Positions 35,800 through 43,391 of a stretch of 64,000 nt of DNA are shown piece after piece. Source of the stretch: Actinobacteria bacterium HGW-Actinobacteria-7 (GTDB lineage Bacteria; Actinomycetota; Coriobacteriia; Anaerosomatales; PHET01); NCBI GenBank assembly GCA_002841275.1, contig PHET01000001.1, positions 96,464-160,463 on the forward strand. Direction: 5' to 3'. A program made the position numbers and the translations under genes. The notes beneath the pieces are model-generated. The model had not been told where the DNA came from, did no database searches, and saw only the letters and a program-made list of their open reading frames with translations. Numbering within the stretch: position 1 is the stretch's first letter; the number at the start of each line of letters is the position of its first letter.

Positions 35800-36678
35800 T
35801 CATCGCGGCCCGTACCTCCCGTCACGAAAGCGAACCACTTGACCTGTGGTCTCCATCACGCCCAACAGCCTGACGATTGTCACGACGTCCAAGCCGAGTG
35901 CCCGAGCGAGGTCATCGGGTCGCTGGGGGTTGGTCCTGACAGCCGCAAGCACAGGATCGTCTCCTCCCGCTGACGCTGGCGCCCATGGGGTGGGATCTCG
36001 AGCCGGCGGACCCAGCAGCCCTTCCAGAGCAAGACAAAGCTCGTCAGCATCGGTGATGGGGGTCGCGCCCTGCCGTATCAACCTGTTTGCCCCCGCACAC
36101 TCGGGTGCATAGATGGAACCCGGTATCGCCAGCACGTCTCTGCCGGCGGCAAGCGCGTAGTCAGCCGTTGAGAACGTCCCACTCCCCAACGCAGCCTCAA
36201 GCACCAAGAGAGCCATCGAGAGGCCGGCGATGATTCGATTCCGAGTTCGAAACGTCCACTTCTGGGGCTGAGTACCCCATGGGTGCTCGGACACGACCGC
36301 ACCATTGGTTGCAATCGCCCGCAACATCGAACTCGCCGAACGTGGATAGTGGACGTCCGCGCCGCCAGCCATCACGGCGACGCTACGCCCGCCTGACGCC
36401 AGCGCAGCACGGTGGGCTGCCTGATCACACCCGATCGCGCCGCCGGAGACCACCACGTATCCTGCGCCACCCGCCCATCCGGCAAAATACTGCGCGGCAG
36501 CAAGTCCGTACGGCGTTGATTTGCGCGCACCCACGACACCCAACCCCGGAGCTAGGGAACAGGGATCACCCAGTCCGTAGAGTACCGGCGGCGGATCCGG
36601 TGATTCTGCCAGTTGTTCGGGATAGCCGCTTTCACCTATGTGTAGCTCAAATCGGGACAGATCCTCGCACCAGTTCAT
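35800..36678 (-). CDS. dprA: DNA-processing protein DprA (Smf)
   Basis: This 292-residue protein loads RecA on incoming single-stranded DNA in transformable bacteria and is also widely kept in non-competent ones. The Rossmann-like core has VGARKSTPYGL and SGGAIGCDQAAHRAAL, and a winged-helix C-terminus (about 235-292) follows. It lacks the N-terminal SAM domain of some homologues. The ATG overlaps the yifB stop by 4 bases. Together with yifB (ComM-like) it forms a small DNA-uptake or recombination set. Confidence 0.94.
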   Translation of the reverse strand: MNWCEDLSRFELHIGESGYPEQLAESPDPPPVLYGLGDPCSLAPGLGVVGARKSTPYGLAAAQYFAGWAGGAGYVVVSGGAIGCDQAAHRAALASGGRSVAVMAGGADVHYPRSASSMLRAIATNGAVVSEHPWGTQPQKWTFRTRNRIIAGLSMALLVLEAALGSGTFSTADYALAAGRDVLAIPGSIYAPECAGANRLIRQGATPITDADELCLALEGLLGPPARDPTPWAPASAGGDDPVLAAVRTNPQRPDDLARALGLDVVTIVRLLGVMETTGQVVRFRDGRYGPR

Positions 36679-38159
36679 CGTCCGTCCTTCGCTCGGAACC
36701 CTATGGCCTCCGATAGGTGCTCGATCCCCACGCGCGCAGCCCCGTCCAGATCCGCAAACGTTCGCGATACCCGGAGTAGTCGTGTGATGCCTCTCCCTGA
36801 GAGGTGATGTGCCCGTGCGGCGTTCTCCAGGAAGTCACCGGCACCGGCTATCAAGCAACAGCTTGCCAAGAGCGCCGCACCCGAAAGACGGCTGGTGGCG
36901 CCCAAACCTCTACGCGCAGCCAGGGATCTTGCCTCCAAAACGCGCTCGAGGAGCTGTTGTGAGTCGGGCCCCGTGGCTGGTTCCAGGAGCAGCGAAGGAT
37001 CCGGACGCCGTACCTCTACGACGAGATCGATGCGGTCCATCAACGGACCGCCAATGCGAGCGTTGTACCTGTCGATCTGCGCGACATTGCAGCTGCATAT
37101 GCGGGACTCATCTCCCAGAAATCCGCAGGGACACGGGTTTGCGGCCCCCACCAGTGAGAACCGAGCGGGGAAGTTGACCCGCCCCTCGGCCCGCACCAGA
37201 GTCACTGTTCCATCCTCAAGGGGCTGGCGCAGGGATTGTAGCGCCGCAGGACCGAACTGCACCATCTCGTCGAGAAACAGCACACCGTTGTGAGCGAGCG
37301 AGGCCTCCCCTGGCCGCGGCGGGCTTCCCCCGCCGACGAGCCCGGCCACTGAGGCTGAATGGTGGGGAGCCCTGAAAGGCCTGACACCCGACAGCGCTGC
37401 TTGGTCGTCGATGCCTGCCACGGAGTGAACCAATGCAGTCTGCAGCCGCTCGTACTCGTCCAAGGGCGGAAGGATACCCGGGAGCCGACGGGCAAGCATG
37501 GTCTTCCCGGAGCCGGGAGGCCCGACCATCAACACGTTGTGCCCGCCCGCAGCAGCGGCCAAGAGCGCTCGTAGCGCGATCTCTTGACCCACCACCTCTT
37601 TGAAGTCGATCAGCCGCTCTGTGGACGCCGCCGAAACACTGCGCTCAACCGCAGGTTCTGGCAGACCGTTGTGAAGGCTGGAGAGTCTCCGTAGTGGCCG
37701 ATAGTCGAGTCCCTCCACGTGAAGACCGTTCTCCTCTTCCGGACCCACCAGCGTCCGCTGAGCGCTGCGTGCCGAGAGAGCGTGCGCCAACATGCCCGGC
37801 ACTGGTCGGACGCTGCCATCCAGCGATAGCTCGCCCACCGCGACGACATCTCTTGTGACACTCTCCGGCAGTTGCCGGGTCGCCCCTAGGATTCCCAGGG
37901 CGATCGGAAGATCAAAACCGGTGCCGTGCTTTCTGAGCGGTCCCGGCGCCAGATTGACGACGATACGCGCATTGGGTATCTCGTATCCCGAGAATCGCAG
38001 CGCGGAACGCACGCGCTCGCGCGCCTCCTGAACAGCCAGATCGGGCAAACCGACGATCGCGAATGACGGAAGGCCGGCGCCCACGTCAACTTCGACGTCG
38101 ACGGGCAGAGCATCCACACCAACAATCGTCGATGTGCTGATCGAGCACTGACCCGACAT
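36675..38159 (-). CDS. yifB: YifB/ComM family Mg-chelatase-like AAA+ ATPase
   Basis: This 494-residue protein has an N-terminal Lon-protease-like/S5 fold domain (VDVEVDVGAGLPSFAIVGL), a AAA+ core with Walker A GPPGSGKTML, and the Mg-chelatase C-terminal region. ComM homologues act as hexameric helicases that extend branch migration during natural transformation. The frame extends to 38264, but the ATG at 38157-38159 begins the family sequence, so the upstream part is rejected. It sits between yraN and dprA, the same order as mycobacterial Rv2898c-Rv2897c-Rv2896c. Confidence 0.93.
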   Translation of the reverse strand: MSGQCSISTSTIVGVDALPVDVEVDVGAGLPSFAIVGLPDLAVQEARERVRSALRFSGYEIPNARIVVNLAPGPLRKHGTGFDLPIALGILGATRQLPESVTRDVVAVGELSLDGSVRPVPGMLAHALSARSAQRTLVGPEEENGLHVEGLDYRPLRRLSSLHNGLPEPAVERSVSAASTERLIDFKEVVGQEIALRALLAAAAGGHNVLMVGPPGSGKTMLARRLPGILPPLDEYERLQTALVHSVAGIDDQAALSGVRPFRAPHHSASVAGLVGGGSPPRPGEASLAHNGVLFLDEMVQFGPAALQSLRQPLEDGTVTLVRAEGRVNFPARFSLVGAANPCPCGFLGDESRICSCNVAQIDRYNARIGGPLMDRIDLVVEVRRPDPSLLLEPATGPDSQQLLERVLEARSLAARRGLGATSRLSGAALLASCCLIAGAGDFLENAARAHHLSGRGITRLLRVSRTFADLDGAARVGIEHLSEAIGFRAKDGR

Positions 38160-38160
38160 C

Positions 38161-38535
38161 TCAGCTGTCTCCAGGTACGAACGCAGCGCGATGATGCCGC
38201 AACAGCGCACGATCGGCTGCGATGACCAGAATGCTGACCACATCGAAACGCACGGGAACGTCAATCAAGCCGGCTTGTTGGATGTACTCCGCAGCGAGTC
38301 GTCCGTACCGTCTCTGCTTGGCTGGTGTCACGGCCTCGTCTGGGGACCCCTTGGCCTTTGATGTGCGGGTCTTCACTTCACACAGGACCAAGGTGTCTCC
38401 ATCAAGCGCTATGACGTCCACCTCGCCCCGCGTGCTTCGCCAGTTGCGCTCCACGACCGTGAACCCGGCGCGCTCGAGATACGCCACGGCGGCGTCCTCG
38501 CCCCTCTCGCCTAGTCTCTTACGTGCGTCATCCAT
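38161..38535 (-). CDS. yraN: YraN family (UPF0102) putative endonuclease
   Basis: This 124-residue protein has a PD-(D/E)xK nuclease-like fold. GERGEDAAVAYLE opens the domain, GEVDVIALDGDTLVLCEVKTR contains the D-x(n)-ExK catalytic set, and QRRYGRLAAEYI follows. The ATG at 38533-38535 with GGAGGTGG just upstream is preferred to the frame opening at 38589. The true substrate of the family is not established; a link to DNA repair or recombination is suggested by the neighbours rnhB, yifB and dprA. Confidence 0.92.
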   Translation of the reverse strand: MDDARKRLGERGEDAAVAYLERAGFTVVERNWRSTRGEVDVIALDGDTLVLCEVKTRTSKAKGSPDEAVTPAKQRRYGRLAAEYIQQAGLIDVPVRFDVVSILVIAADRALLRHHRAAFVPGDS

Positions 38536-38623
38536 CTGCCCCACCTCCGAAGGCAGGGTTGCACGCAACGCATACCAGACTCGAAACATGAGCTAAACGC
38601 CCAGCTCAGTGGGGTTCGTCAGC

Positions 38624-39409
38624 CTAGAAGAGACTCTGTGTACCGCCGCCGGCTGCGAAAGAACGCCGATGGAGCGGAGAGAGGCCTGAACGCGAAATCG
38701 CATCGAAATGCTCAGCAGTACCGTAGCCCTTGTTCACCTCGAAACCGTACTCGGGGTGCCGCTCGGCCCAATTCACCATGAGCGCATCTCGGGTGACCTT
38801 CGCAAGAATCGACGCCGCCGCTATCGCAGCGACCTTTGAGTCGCCCTTGACTACCGCCGTCTCCTGTTTGGACACCCCAACCGGCAGCCCATCGACCACG
38901 ACATGGTCGGGCTCAAGGTCAAGACCTGCCAACGCCCGGCCCATGGCCCGCCTGAGTGCAGCCGACATTCCGAGCGAGTCGATCTCATCGGCCTCTACGT
39001 GTGCAACAGACCAGCACACGCAGACCTCCTTGATGACTACGGCGAGTTCCTCGCGACGCGCCGAGGAGAGCTTCTTGCTGTCGTTCAATCCTCGGATCTG
39101 AGGCTCGGCCGGAAGAACGCACGCGCCAGCGCTCAAGGGGCCAGCAAGGGCACCTCGGCCGACCTCGTCGACTCCAGCCACCACCATGAAGCCCTCGGCA
39201 GCCAGGCGTGCCTCGAGTTCGTAGAGCGCCTTGAGGCGGGCCGTCTCTTCCTTGACGACGCCTTCTCGTGCCCGGGCCGCAGCTAGAGCGTGCCGCACTC
39301 CGGCTCTGTCATCATCGGCAAGCTCACGGCAGAGCCGTTCAAGCGCCACTCCCGAAGCCGCGCGCAACAGATGATCAATCTCGGAGACCGGCCTTGGGTC
39401 GCGCGTCAT
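38624..39409 (-). CDS. rnhB: Ribonuclease HII
   Basis: This 261-residue enzyme removes RNA from RNA-DNA hybrids and misincorporated ribonucleotides. The catalytic acidic residues sit in AGVDEVGRGALAGP and later in VVVDGLPVG and the KGDSKVAAIAAASILAK segment. Ahead of the core there are about 72 helical residues, like the N-terminal extension of Bacillus RnhB. The ATG at 39407-39409 follows GGAGGT; an upstream start at 39448 is less likely. Confidence 0.95.
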   Translation of the reverse strand: MTRDPRPVSEIDHLLRAASGVALERLCRELADDDRAGVRHALAAARAREGVVKEETARLKALYELEARLAAEGFMVVAGVDEVGRGALAGPLSAGACVLPAEPQIRGLNDSKKLSSARREELAVVIKEVCVCWSVAHVEADEIDSLGMSAALRRAMGRALAGLDLEPDHVVVDGLPVGVSKQETAVVKGDSKVAAIAAASILAKVTRDALMVNWAERHPEYGFEVNKGYGTAEHFDAISRSGLSPLHRRSFAAGGGTQSLF

Positions 39410-39513
39410 CGAGTCGACCTCCGGTCCGGGAAGGCACGAACGGGACATCGCAGCTCGCGACGTCCCGTTCGATTGCGTACTGATGCGTTCAAGCGAAGCA
39501 TCGCCGAGAAGGC

Positions 39514-39858
39514 CTAGTAGCCCTTCTCCTTCAGGCGAGCAGCCTTGCCGATCTTGTCGCGCAGGAAGTAGAGCTTTGCGCGACGTACCTTGCCGCGGCT
39601 GAGGATCTCAACCTTGTCGATCTTGGGCGAGTGGACCGGGAAGGTACGCTCCACGCCAACACCGAAACTGATCTTCCGCACCGTGAACGTCTCGCGGTTC
39701 ATGGCTCCGTGACGGCGGGTGATGACGCCCTGGAAGACCTGGGTACGCTCGCGAGTACCCTCGATGATCTTGTAGTGCACCTTGACGGTGTCGCCAACCT
39801 GAAACTGCGGCAGGTCTTCACGAATCTGCTGCTGTTCGATAGCGCGAATGATATCCAT
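39514..39858 (-). CDS. rplS: Large ribosomal subunit protein L19
   Basis: This 114-residue L19 lies at the 30S-50S interface. The pattern [28 protein letters not shown] and [29 protein letters not shown] is complete. A strong promoter lies upstream, so rplS is also transcribed independently of the rpsP-trmD-lepB genes in front of it. Confidence 0.97.
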   Translation of the reverse strand: MDIIRAIEQQQIREDLPQFQVGDTVKVHYKIIEGTRERTQVFQGVITRRHGAMNRETFTVRKISFGVGVERTFPVHSPKIDKVEILSRGKVRRAKLYFLRDKIGKAARLKEKGY

Positions 39859-39920
39859 GTTCCTGCTGTTCCTGTTCCTCGGGTGTGCTTACCGCGGCCC
39901 TCTTTCAGGCGCGAGTGGGT

Positions 39921-39949
39921 AGTATAGACCACGCTCCGGCTTGCGGCAA
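39921..39949 (-). promoter_or_regulatory. Promoter for rplS
   Basis: Minus-strand TTGCCG, 17-base spacer, TATACT, in the gap between lepB and rplS. Spacing and both hexamers are close to the housekeeping consensus. Confidence 0.7.
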
Positions 39950-39985
39950 TGCTTTGTCGCGCTCAGCCACCAGGTGATCGCGCTG

Positions 39986-40579
39986 CTAGCGTAGCTTCCC
40001 GAACGCGTTCAGTGGCCAGTAGGTCCATACCGCCCTGCCGATCGCCGCCTTCACCTTCACGGGACCCAGAGCGCGACTATCTCCACTGTTAGTCCGATTG
40101 TCTCCCATGACCCACATAGTGCCCTTGGCCAGCTTCAGCGGATATCTGATAGCCGGGTCGAGAGGGTCACTTGGTTTCCCATGCGTGTAGGGCTCATCAA
40201 GCACTCTGCCGTTCACTACGACGTTGCCGTCCTTCAGATCGACCGTCTGTCCCTCGACCGCGATGACTCGCTTGATAAGAATCGGGGGATTGGCTTGCGC
40301 GTCGACAGGGTCGTAGTCGGGGTTGTGAAAGACGATCACATCGCCCCGCTCGGGACCTCTGAGAAACCGGTAGGTGATCTTCTCGGCGAAGACCCGATCG
40401 CCCTCGTGGATGGTGGGGATCATCGAGCCCGAAGGGATGACGAAGGCCTGCACGAGGTAGGTCTTGATCCCTTGCGCGAGCACGAACGCCAGCAGTACCA
40501 ACAGGGCCGTCTCAATCAGCCACCGGACTGTCGAGATCTCCTGTGTTGCGCCTGACATGTTGTTCTGATCAGAAGACAC
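39986..40579 (-). CDS. lepB: Signal peptidase I (second of a tandem pair)
   Basis: This 197-residue membrane serine protease removes Sec signal peptides outside the membrane. One N-terminal transmembrane helix (about 23-45) is followed by the catalytic Ser in FVIPSGSMIPTI, the catalytic Lys in IKRVIAVEG and the MGDNRTNSGDSR box. It is clearly a paralogue of the gene just upstream (shared RWLIETALL, PxGSMIPTI, KRVIAVEGQTVD and WTYWPL). Streptomyces has a similar signal peptidase cluster at rplS. Confidence 0.93.
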   Translation of the reverse strand: MSSDQNNMSGATQEISTVRWLIETALLVLLAFVLAQGIKTYLVQAFVIPSGSMIPTIHEGDRVFAEKITYRFLRGPERGDVIVFHNPDYDPVDAQANPPILIKRVIAVEGQTVDLKDGNVVVNGRVLDEPYTHGKPSDPLDPAIRYPLKLAKGTMWVMGDNRTNSGDSRALGPVKVKAAIGRAVWTYWPLNAFGKLR

Positions 40580-40603
40580 TGCGCCTCCGCATCGGTTCGG
40601 GCA

Positions 40604-41221
40604 TCAGTTGAGAGGGCCGAATGCCCCAAGTGGCCAGTATGTCCAAAACGCCCGTCCGCGAACAGTGTCCACGGGTCTTGGGCCGAAGTACCTGCTGTCA
40701 CCGCTACTTGGACGATTGTCCCCCATCAGCCAGATCTGCCCCGGGGGCACCACCGCAGGCAGCGGGACGGTACCTCGTGTTGTGGGCTTACCGTGTACGT
40801 AGGGCTCCTCCAACGGCCGACCGTCGACATAGACGAGATCTCCACGAACATCCACAGTCTGGCCCTCGACAGCGATGACACGTTTGATGAGCTCGGGATG
40901 TTGGCCGTTGGGGTCATCGAAGACCACGATGTCCCCCTGTTGAAACTCACGCGCGAGGCGGAAGCTCACCTTCTCAGCAAGAACGCGATTCCCGATTTCG
41001 ATGGTGGGAATCATCGATCCGGTTGGAATGACAAAGGGCTGGACCACGAAACTCTTGATCGTCTGGGCGAGGACGAACGCAGCCAGTATGACCAGCGCCG
41101 TCTCGATGAGCCAGCGGGCTGCGGGCGTCTGAGGACCCGCGCCACGCGAACTCGCCGAGGGAGTGTTCGCGCCGGGAGCGCTCTCTTCAGTCCGTGTCGA
41201 CTGTTGCTCCACGCCGCTCAC
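40604..41221 (-). CDS. lepB: Signal peptidase I (first of a tandem pair)
   Basis: This 205-residue paralogue of the neighbouring gene has a 35-residue Ser/Glu-rich N-terminal cytosolic part, one membrane helix, the Ser motif VIPTGSMIPTI, the Lys motif KRVIAVEGQTVD and the MGDNRPSSGDSR box. The GTG start overlaps the trmD stop by 4 bases (GTGA), so it is translated with the rpsP operon. It differs from its twin mainly in the loop between the Lys motif and the MGDN box, which may shift substrate preference. Confidence 0.93.
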   Translation of the reverse strand: MSGVEQQSTRTEESAPGANTPSASSRGAGPQTPAARWLIETALVILAAFVLAQTIKSFVVQPFVIPTGSMIPTIEIGNRVLAEKVSFRLAREFQQGDIVVFDDPNGQHPELIKRVIAVEGQTVDVRGDLVYVDGRPLEEPYVHGKPTTRGTVPLPAVVPPGQIWLMGDNRPSSGDSRYFGPRPVDTVRGRAFWTYWPLGAFGPLN

Positions 41222-41973
41222 CTCTGTGGCACCTCTTGTTCAGAATCAGCATCGAACAGCCCGTCGACTATCGCCTTCTCGGAATCCGATAGCGTGGCGT
41301 GTGCCAACAGCTCAGGACGCACAATCGCCGTCCGAGTCACCGCCTGCTCGCGCCTCCAGGCCGCGATGCGACCATGATCGCCGCTGCGCAGCACCTCGGG
41401 CACGTCCATCCCGCGGAACTCCGCTGGGCGTGTGTACTGTGGGTACTCAAGTAGTCCATCCGAGAAGGACTCATCCTCTGAACTCGCGGCATCGCCAAGG
41501 ACACCTGGTAGGAGCCGTGTGATTGCGTCGATAGTGACCATGGCGGGAAGCTCCCCGCCCGTCAGCACATAGTCCCCGATCGACAGCTGCAGGTCGGCGA
41601 GAGACAGCGCTCGCTCATCGAAACCTTCGTATCGGCCGCACACCATGATCAACCGCTCACGGGAAGAGAGTTGCTCGGCAATCGCTTGGTTCAAGGGCGT
41701 CCCCGCAGGGGTGAAGAACACAACCGTCGCAGGTTCATCATCTTGCGCTTGAAGCGCATCAACCGCTTCGAAGAGAGGCTCCGGCTTCATCACCATGCCC
41801 GGCCCGCCTCCGTAGGGCTCGTCATCGGTGGTGCGGTGACGATCGTGAGTCCAGTCGCGAAGGTCGTGGCAGTTCACCGTGACCAGCCCACGCTCACGGG
41901 CGATACCGATGATCGACGTGTCCAGTACCTCACCGAACATCTCAGGGAAGATGGTCACGACATCGATTCGCAT
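41218..41973 (-). CDS. trmD: tRNA (guanine(37)-N1)-methyltransferase
   Basis: This 251-residue SPOUT-class methyltransferase makes m1G37, which prevents +1 frameshifting. The N-terminus MRIDVVTIFPEMF and the knot motifs MVCGRYEGFDERA and LSIGDYVLTGGELPA are clear. The frame opens with a GTG at 41982 overlapping rimM, but the ATG at 41971-41973 matches the family N-terminus and has GGAGAGG about ten bases upstream. The usual rpsP-rimM-trmD order is kept. Confidence 0.96.
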   Translation of the reverse strand: MRIDVVTIFPEMFGEVLDTSIIGIARERGLVTVNCHDLRDWTHDRHRTTDDEPYGGGPGMVMKPEPLFEAVDALQAQDDEPATVVFFTPAGTPLNQAIAEQLSSRERLIMVCGRYEGFDERALSLADLQLSIGDYVLTGGELPAMVTIDAITRLLPGVLGDAASSEDESFSDGLLEYPQYTRPAEFRGMDVPEVLRSGDHGRIAAWRREQAVTRTAIVRPELLAHATLSDSEKAIVDGLFDADSEQEVPQR

Positions 41974-41978
41974 GCGCT

Positions 41979-42506
41979 TCACACCTCTCCATCGATAAGT
42001 CCGTCGAGCAGCTCCACCTTGATCGAGCCGGCCTCTTCGTCAATATCGAGGACTACTTGGTCGATCACAGGAATCAGTATCTCGCCCAACGGGCCCGCGA
42101 GTACCCAGACATCGTTGGCGCCAGTGAATATAGTCTCGACTATCTCGCCAAGATCACCGTGGATCTCGTCCCATACCGAGAATCCATCGAACAGCTCGTC
42201 TTCCGGTGCCTCTTCGAACCACGTGGCCGGCAGCGCATCGGTGCGGACGAGGACCTCGCGCCCTACCAGTGACATCGCGGCATCGACGCCTTCGACCGCG
42301 CGGAGTGTCAGTAGGGTTCCCTTGGGGCCCTGACGTGTCGACAGTACTGTCGCGCTCCTGATGCCGACGGGAGGCGGAACGAACCAGACCTCGCACCCCT
42401 CTAGAACGGACAAAGGGGCCTCAGTGGCCGAAGCCACCGAGACCTCCCCTTTAAGTCCATGCGTTTTGGTCACGCGGCCGACCCGCGCGAACAGTTCGCT
42501 CTCCAT
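41979..42506 (-). CDS. rimM: 16S rRNA processing protein RimM
   Basis: This 175-residue 30S maturation factor binds S19. The N-terminal RimM domain opens with RVGRVTKTHGLKGEV, and the C-terminal PRC-barrel contains the conserved VPVIDQVV-like strand (here ILIPVIDQVVLDID). The frame extends to 42602, through khpA, so the ATG at 42504-42506 is chosen. It starts 7 bases after the khpA stop. Confidence 0.95.
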   Translation of the reverse strand: MESELFARVGRVTKTHGLKGEVSVASATEAPLSVLEGCEVWFVPPPVGIRSATVLSTRQGPKGTLLTLRAVEGVDAAMSLVGREVLVRTDALPATWFEEAPEDELFDGFSVWDEIHGDLGEIVETIFTGANDVWVLAGPLGEILIPVIDQVVLDIDEEAGSIKVELLDGLIDGEV

Positions 42507-42513
42507 GGTGTCG

Positions 42514-42765
42514 TCAGCCGACGACGTCGACCTCAACCGAACGATCCCCGGTGCTACCCGCAGCACGCACCAACGTACGTATGGCTTTGATAATCCGGCC
42601 ACCTCGGCCGATCACCTTGCCCACGTCAGACGGGTCGAGCGTGATTCGATACATCACCGAGCTATCGCTCTCGGTCACGTCGATCACGACGTTCGCCGGT
42701 TCATCGACGAGCGACTCCACGAGATAGCGAACGAGGGCCTCTGTATCTGCGCCGGTGCGGGTCAC
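42514..42765 (-). CDS. khpA: KH-domain RNA-binding protein KhpA
   Basis: This 83-residue single-KH protein (YlqC family) has LVRYLVESLVDEP at the N-terminus and the RNA-binding loop GRGGRIIKAIRTLVR. In Firmicutes KhpA pairs with KhpB/EloR to bind RNA and affect cell elongation and division; the partner is not in this window. The start is GTG (42763-42765). It lies between rpsP and rimM, the conserved place. Confidence 0.94.
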   Translation of the reverse strand: MTRTGADTEALVRYLVESLVDEPANVVIDVTESDSSVMYRITLDPSDVGKVIGRGGRIIKAIRTLVRAAGSTGDRSVEVDVVG

Positions 42766-42777
42766 GTGTTCAGTCCG

Positions 42778-43254
42778 CTACTCGGCGTCGGCAGCCTCGG
42801 GCGACTCCTCAACAGGAGCCTCCTCGGCGACCTCTTCTGAAGCGGCAGCTTCGGCGGCGGCGGCTTCAGCTGCAGCGGCCTCAGCGGCAGCTGCGGCGTC
42901 GGCGGCAGCCTTCGCTGCATCAGCGGCGGCCTTCTCGGCAGCGGCTACCTCAGCGGCTGCGCGAGCAACCGACTTCTTCGAGGGCTTGGCGGTGCCACCC
43001 TCGGGAAGGACCTTCTCACCACGAGCGATCGCGACCAACTTCACGACGGTCTCGGTCATCTGGGCGCCCTTAGCGACCCATGCATCAACCTTCTCAACGT
43101 CAACCTCGATGAGCGAAGGATTGGCGCGGGGGTTGTAGCGACCGAGCATCTCAATGAAACGACCATCACGACGCGCACGACCGTCGGCGACGACGATTCG
43201 GTAGAACGGCGCCTTTTTGGCCCCGTGACGCGCCAGGCGGATCTTGACTGCCAA
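42778..43254 (-). CDS. rpsP: Small ribosomal subunit protein S16 with long Ala/Glu-rich tail
   Basis: This 158-residue S16 has an ordinary core (about 1-86: [35 protein letters not shown]) and then about 70 residues dominated by Ala, Glu and some Lys, turning acidic at the end. Ordinary S16 has 75-90 residues; actinobacterial S16 proteins are often longer. The start is TTG (43252-43254), supported by GGAGGTG seven bases upstream and by the family N-terminus. It heads rpsP-khpA-rimM-trmD-lepB and has its own promoter. Confidence 0.95.
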   Translation of the reverse strand: MAVKIRLARHGAKKAPFYRIVVADGRARRDGRFIEMLGRYNPRANPSLIEVDVEKVDAWVAKGAQMTETVVKLVAIARGEKVLPEGGTAKPSKKSVARAAAEVAAAEKAAADAAKAAADAAAAAEAAAAEAAAAEAAASEEVAEEAPVEESPEAADAE

Positions 43255-43270
43255 CGAATTTCACCTCCGG

Positions 43271-43296
43271 AAAAAGCGGCCACCTCGTGCGGCCGC
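43271..43296 (-). terminator. Terminator-like hairpin in the rpsP leader (attenuator candidate)
   Basis: Minus-strand GCGGCC, loop of nine, GGCCGC followed by TTTTT, ending about 16 bases before the rpsP TTG and overlapping the ribosome-site region. An alternative palindrome GTGCGGCCGCAC (43287-43298) competes with it. Since the promoter lies upstream, this is inside the leader. Confidence 0.6.
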
Positions 43297-43320
43297 ACCT
43301 TTCGAGCAAAGCGGTTGTCC

Positions 43321-43349
43321 ATGATACGGCAGGTGGTGCCGCTGGTCAA
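43321..43349 (-). promoter_or_regulatory. Promoter for the rpsP-trmD operon
   Basis: Minus-strand TTGACC, 17-base spacer, TATCAT. Transcription would start near 43314, giving a leader of about 60 bases. Confidence 0.7.
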
Positions 43350-43391
43350 AGACACGGTACCGGGCGTTTGTTCGAGCGCACCCCAAACGTA

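Noticed and set aside
43365-43389. CGTTTG/CAAACG inverted repeat after ffh as a terminator
   Set aside because: Only 6 bp with a long loop and no T-run on the minus strand.
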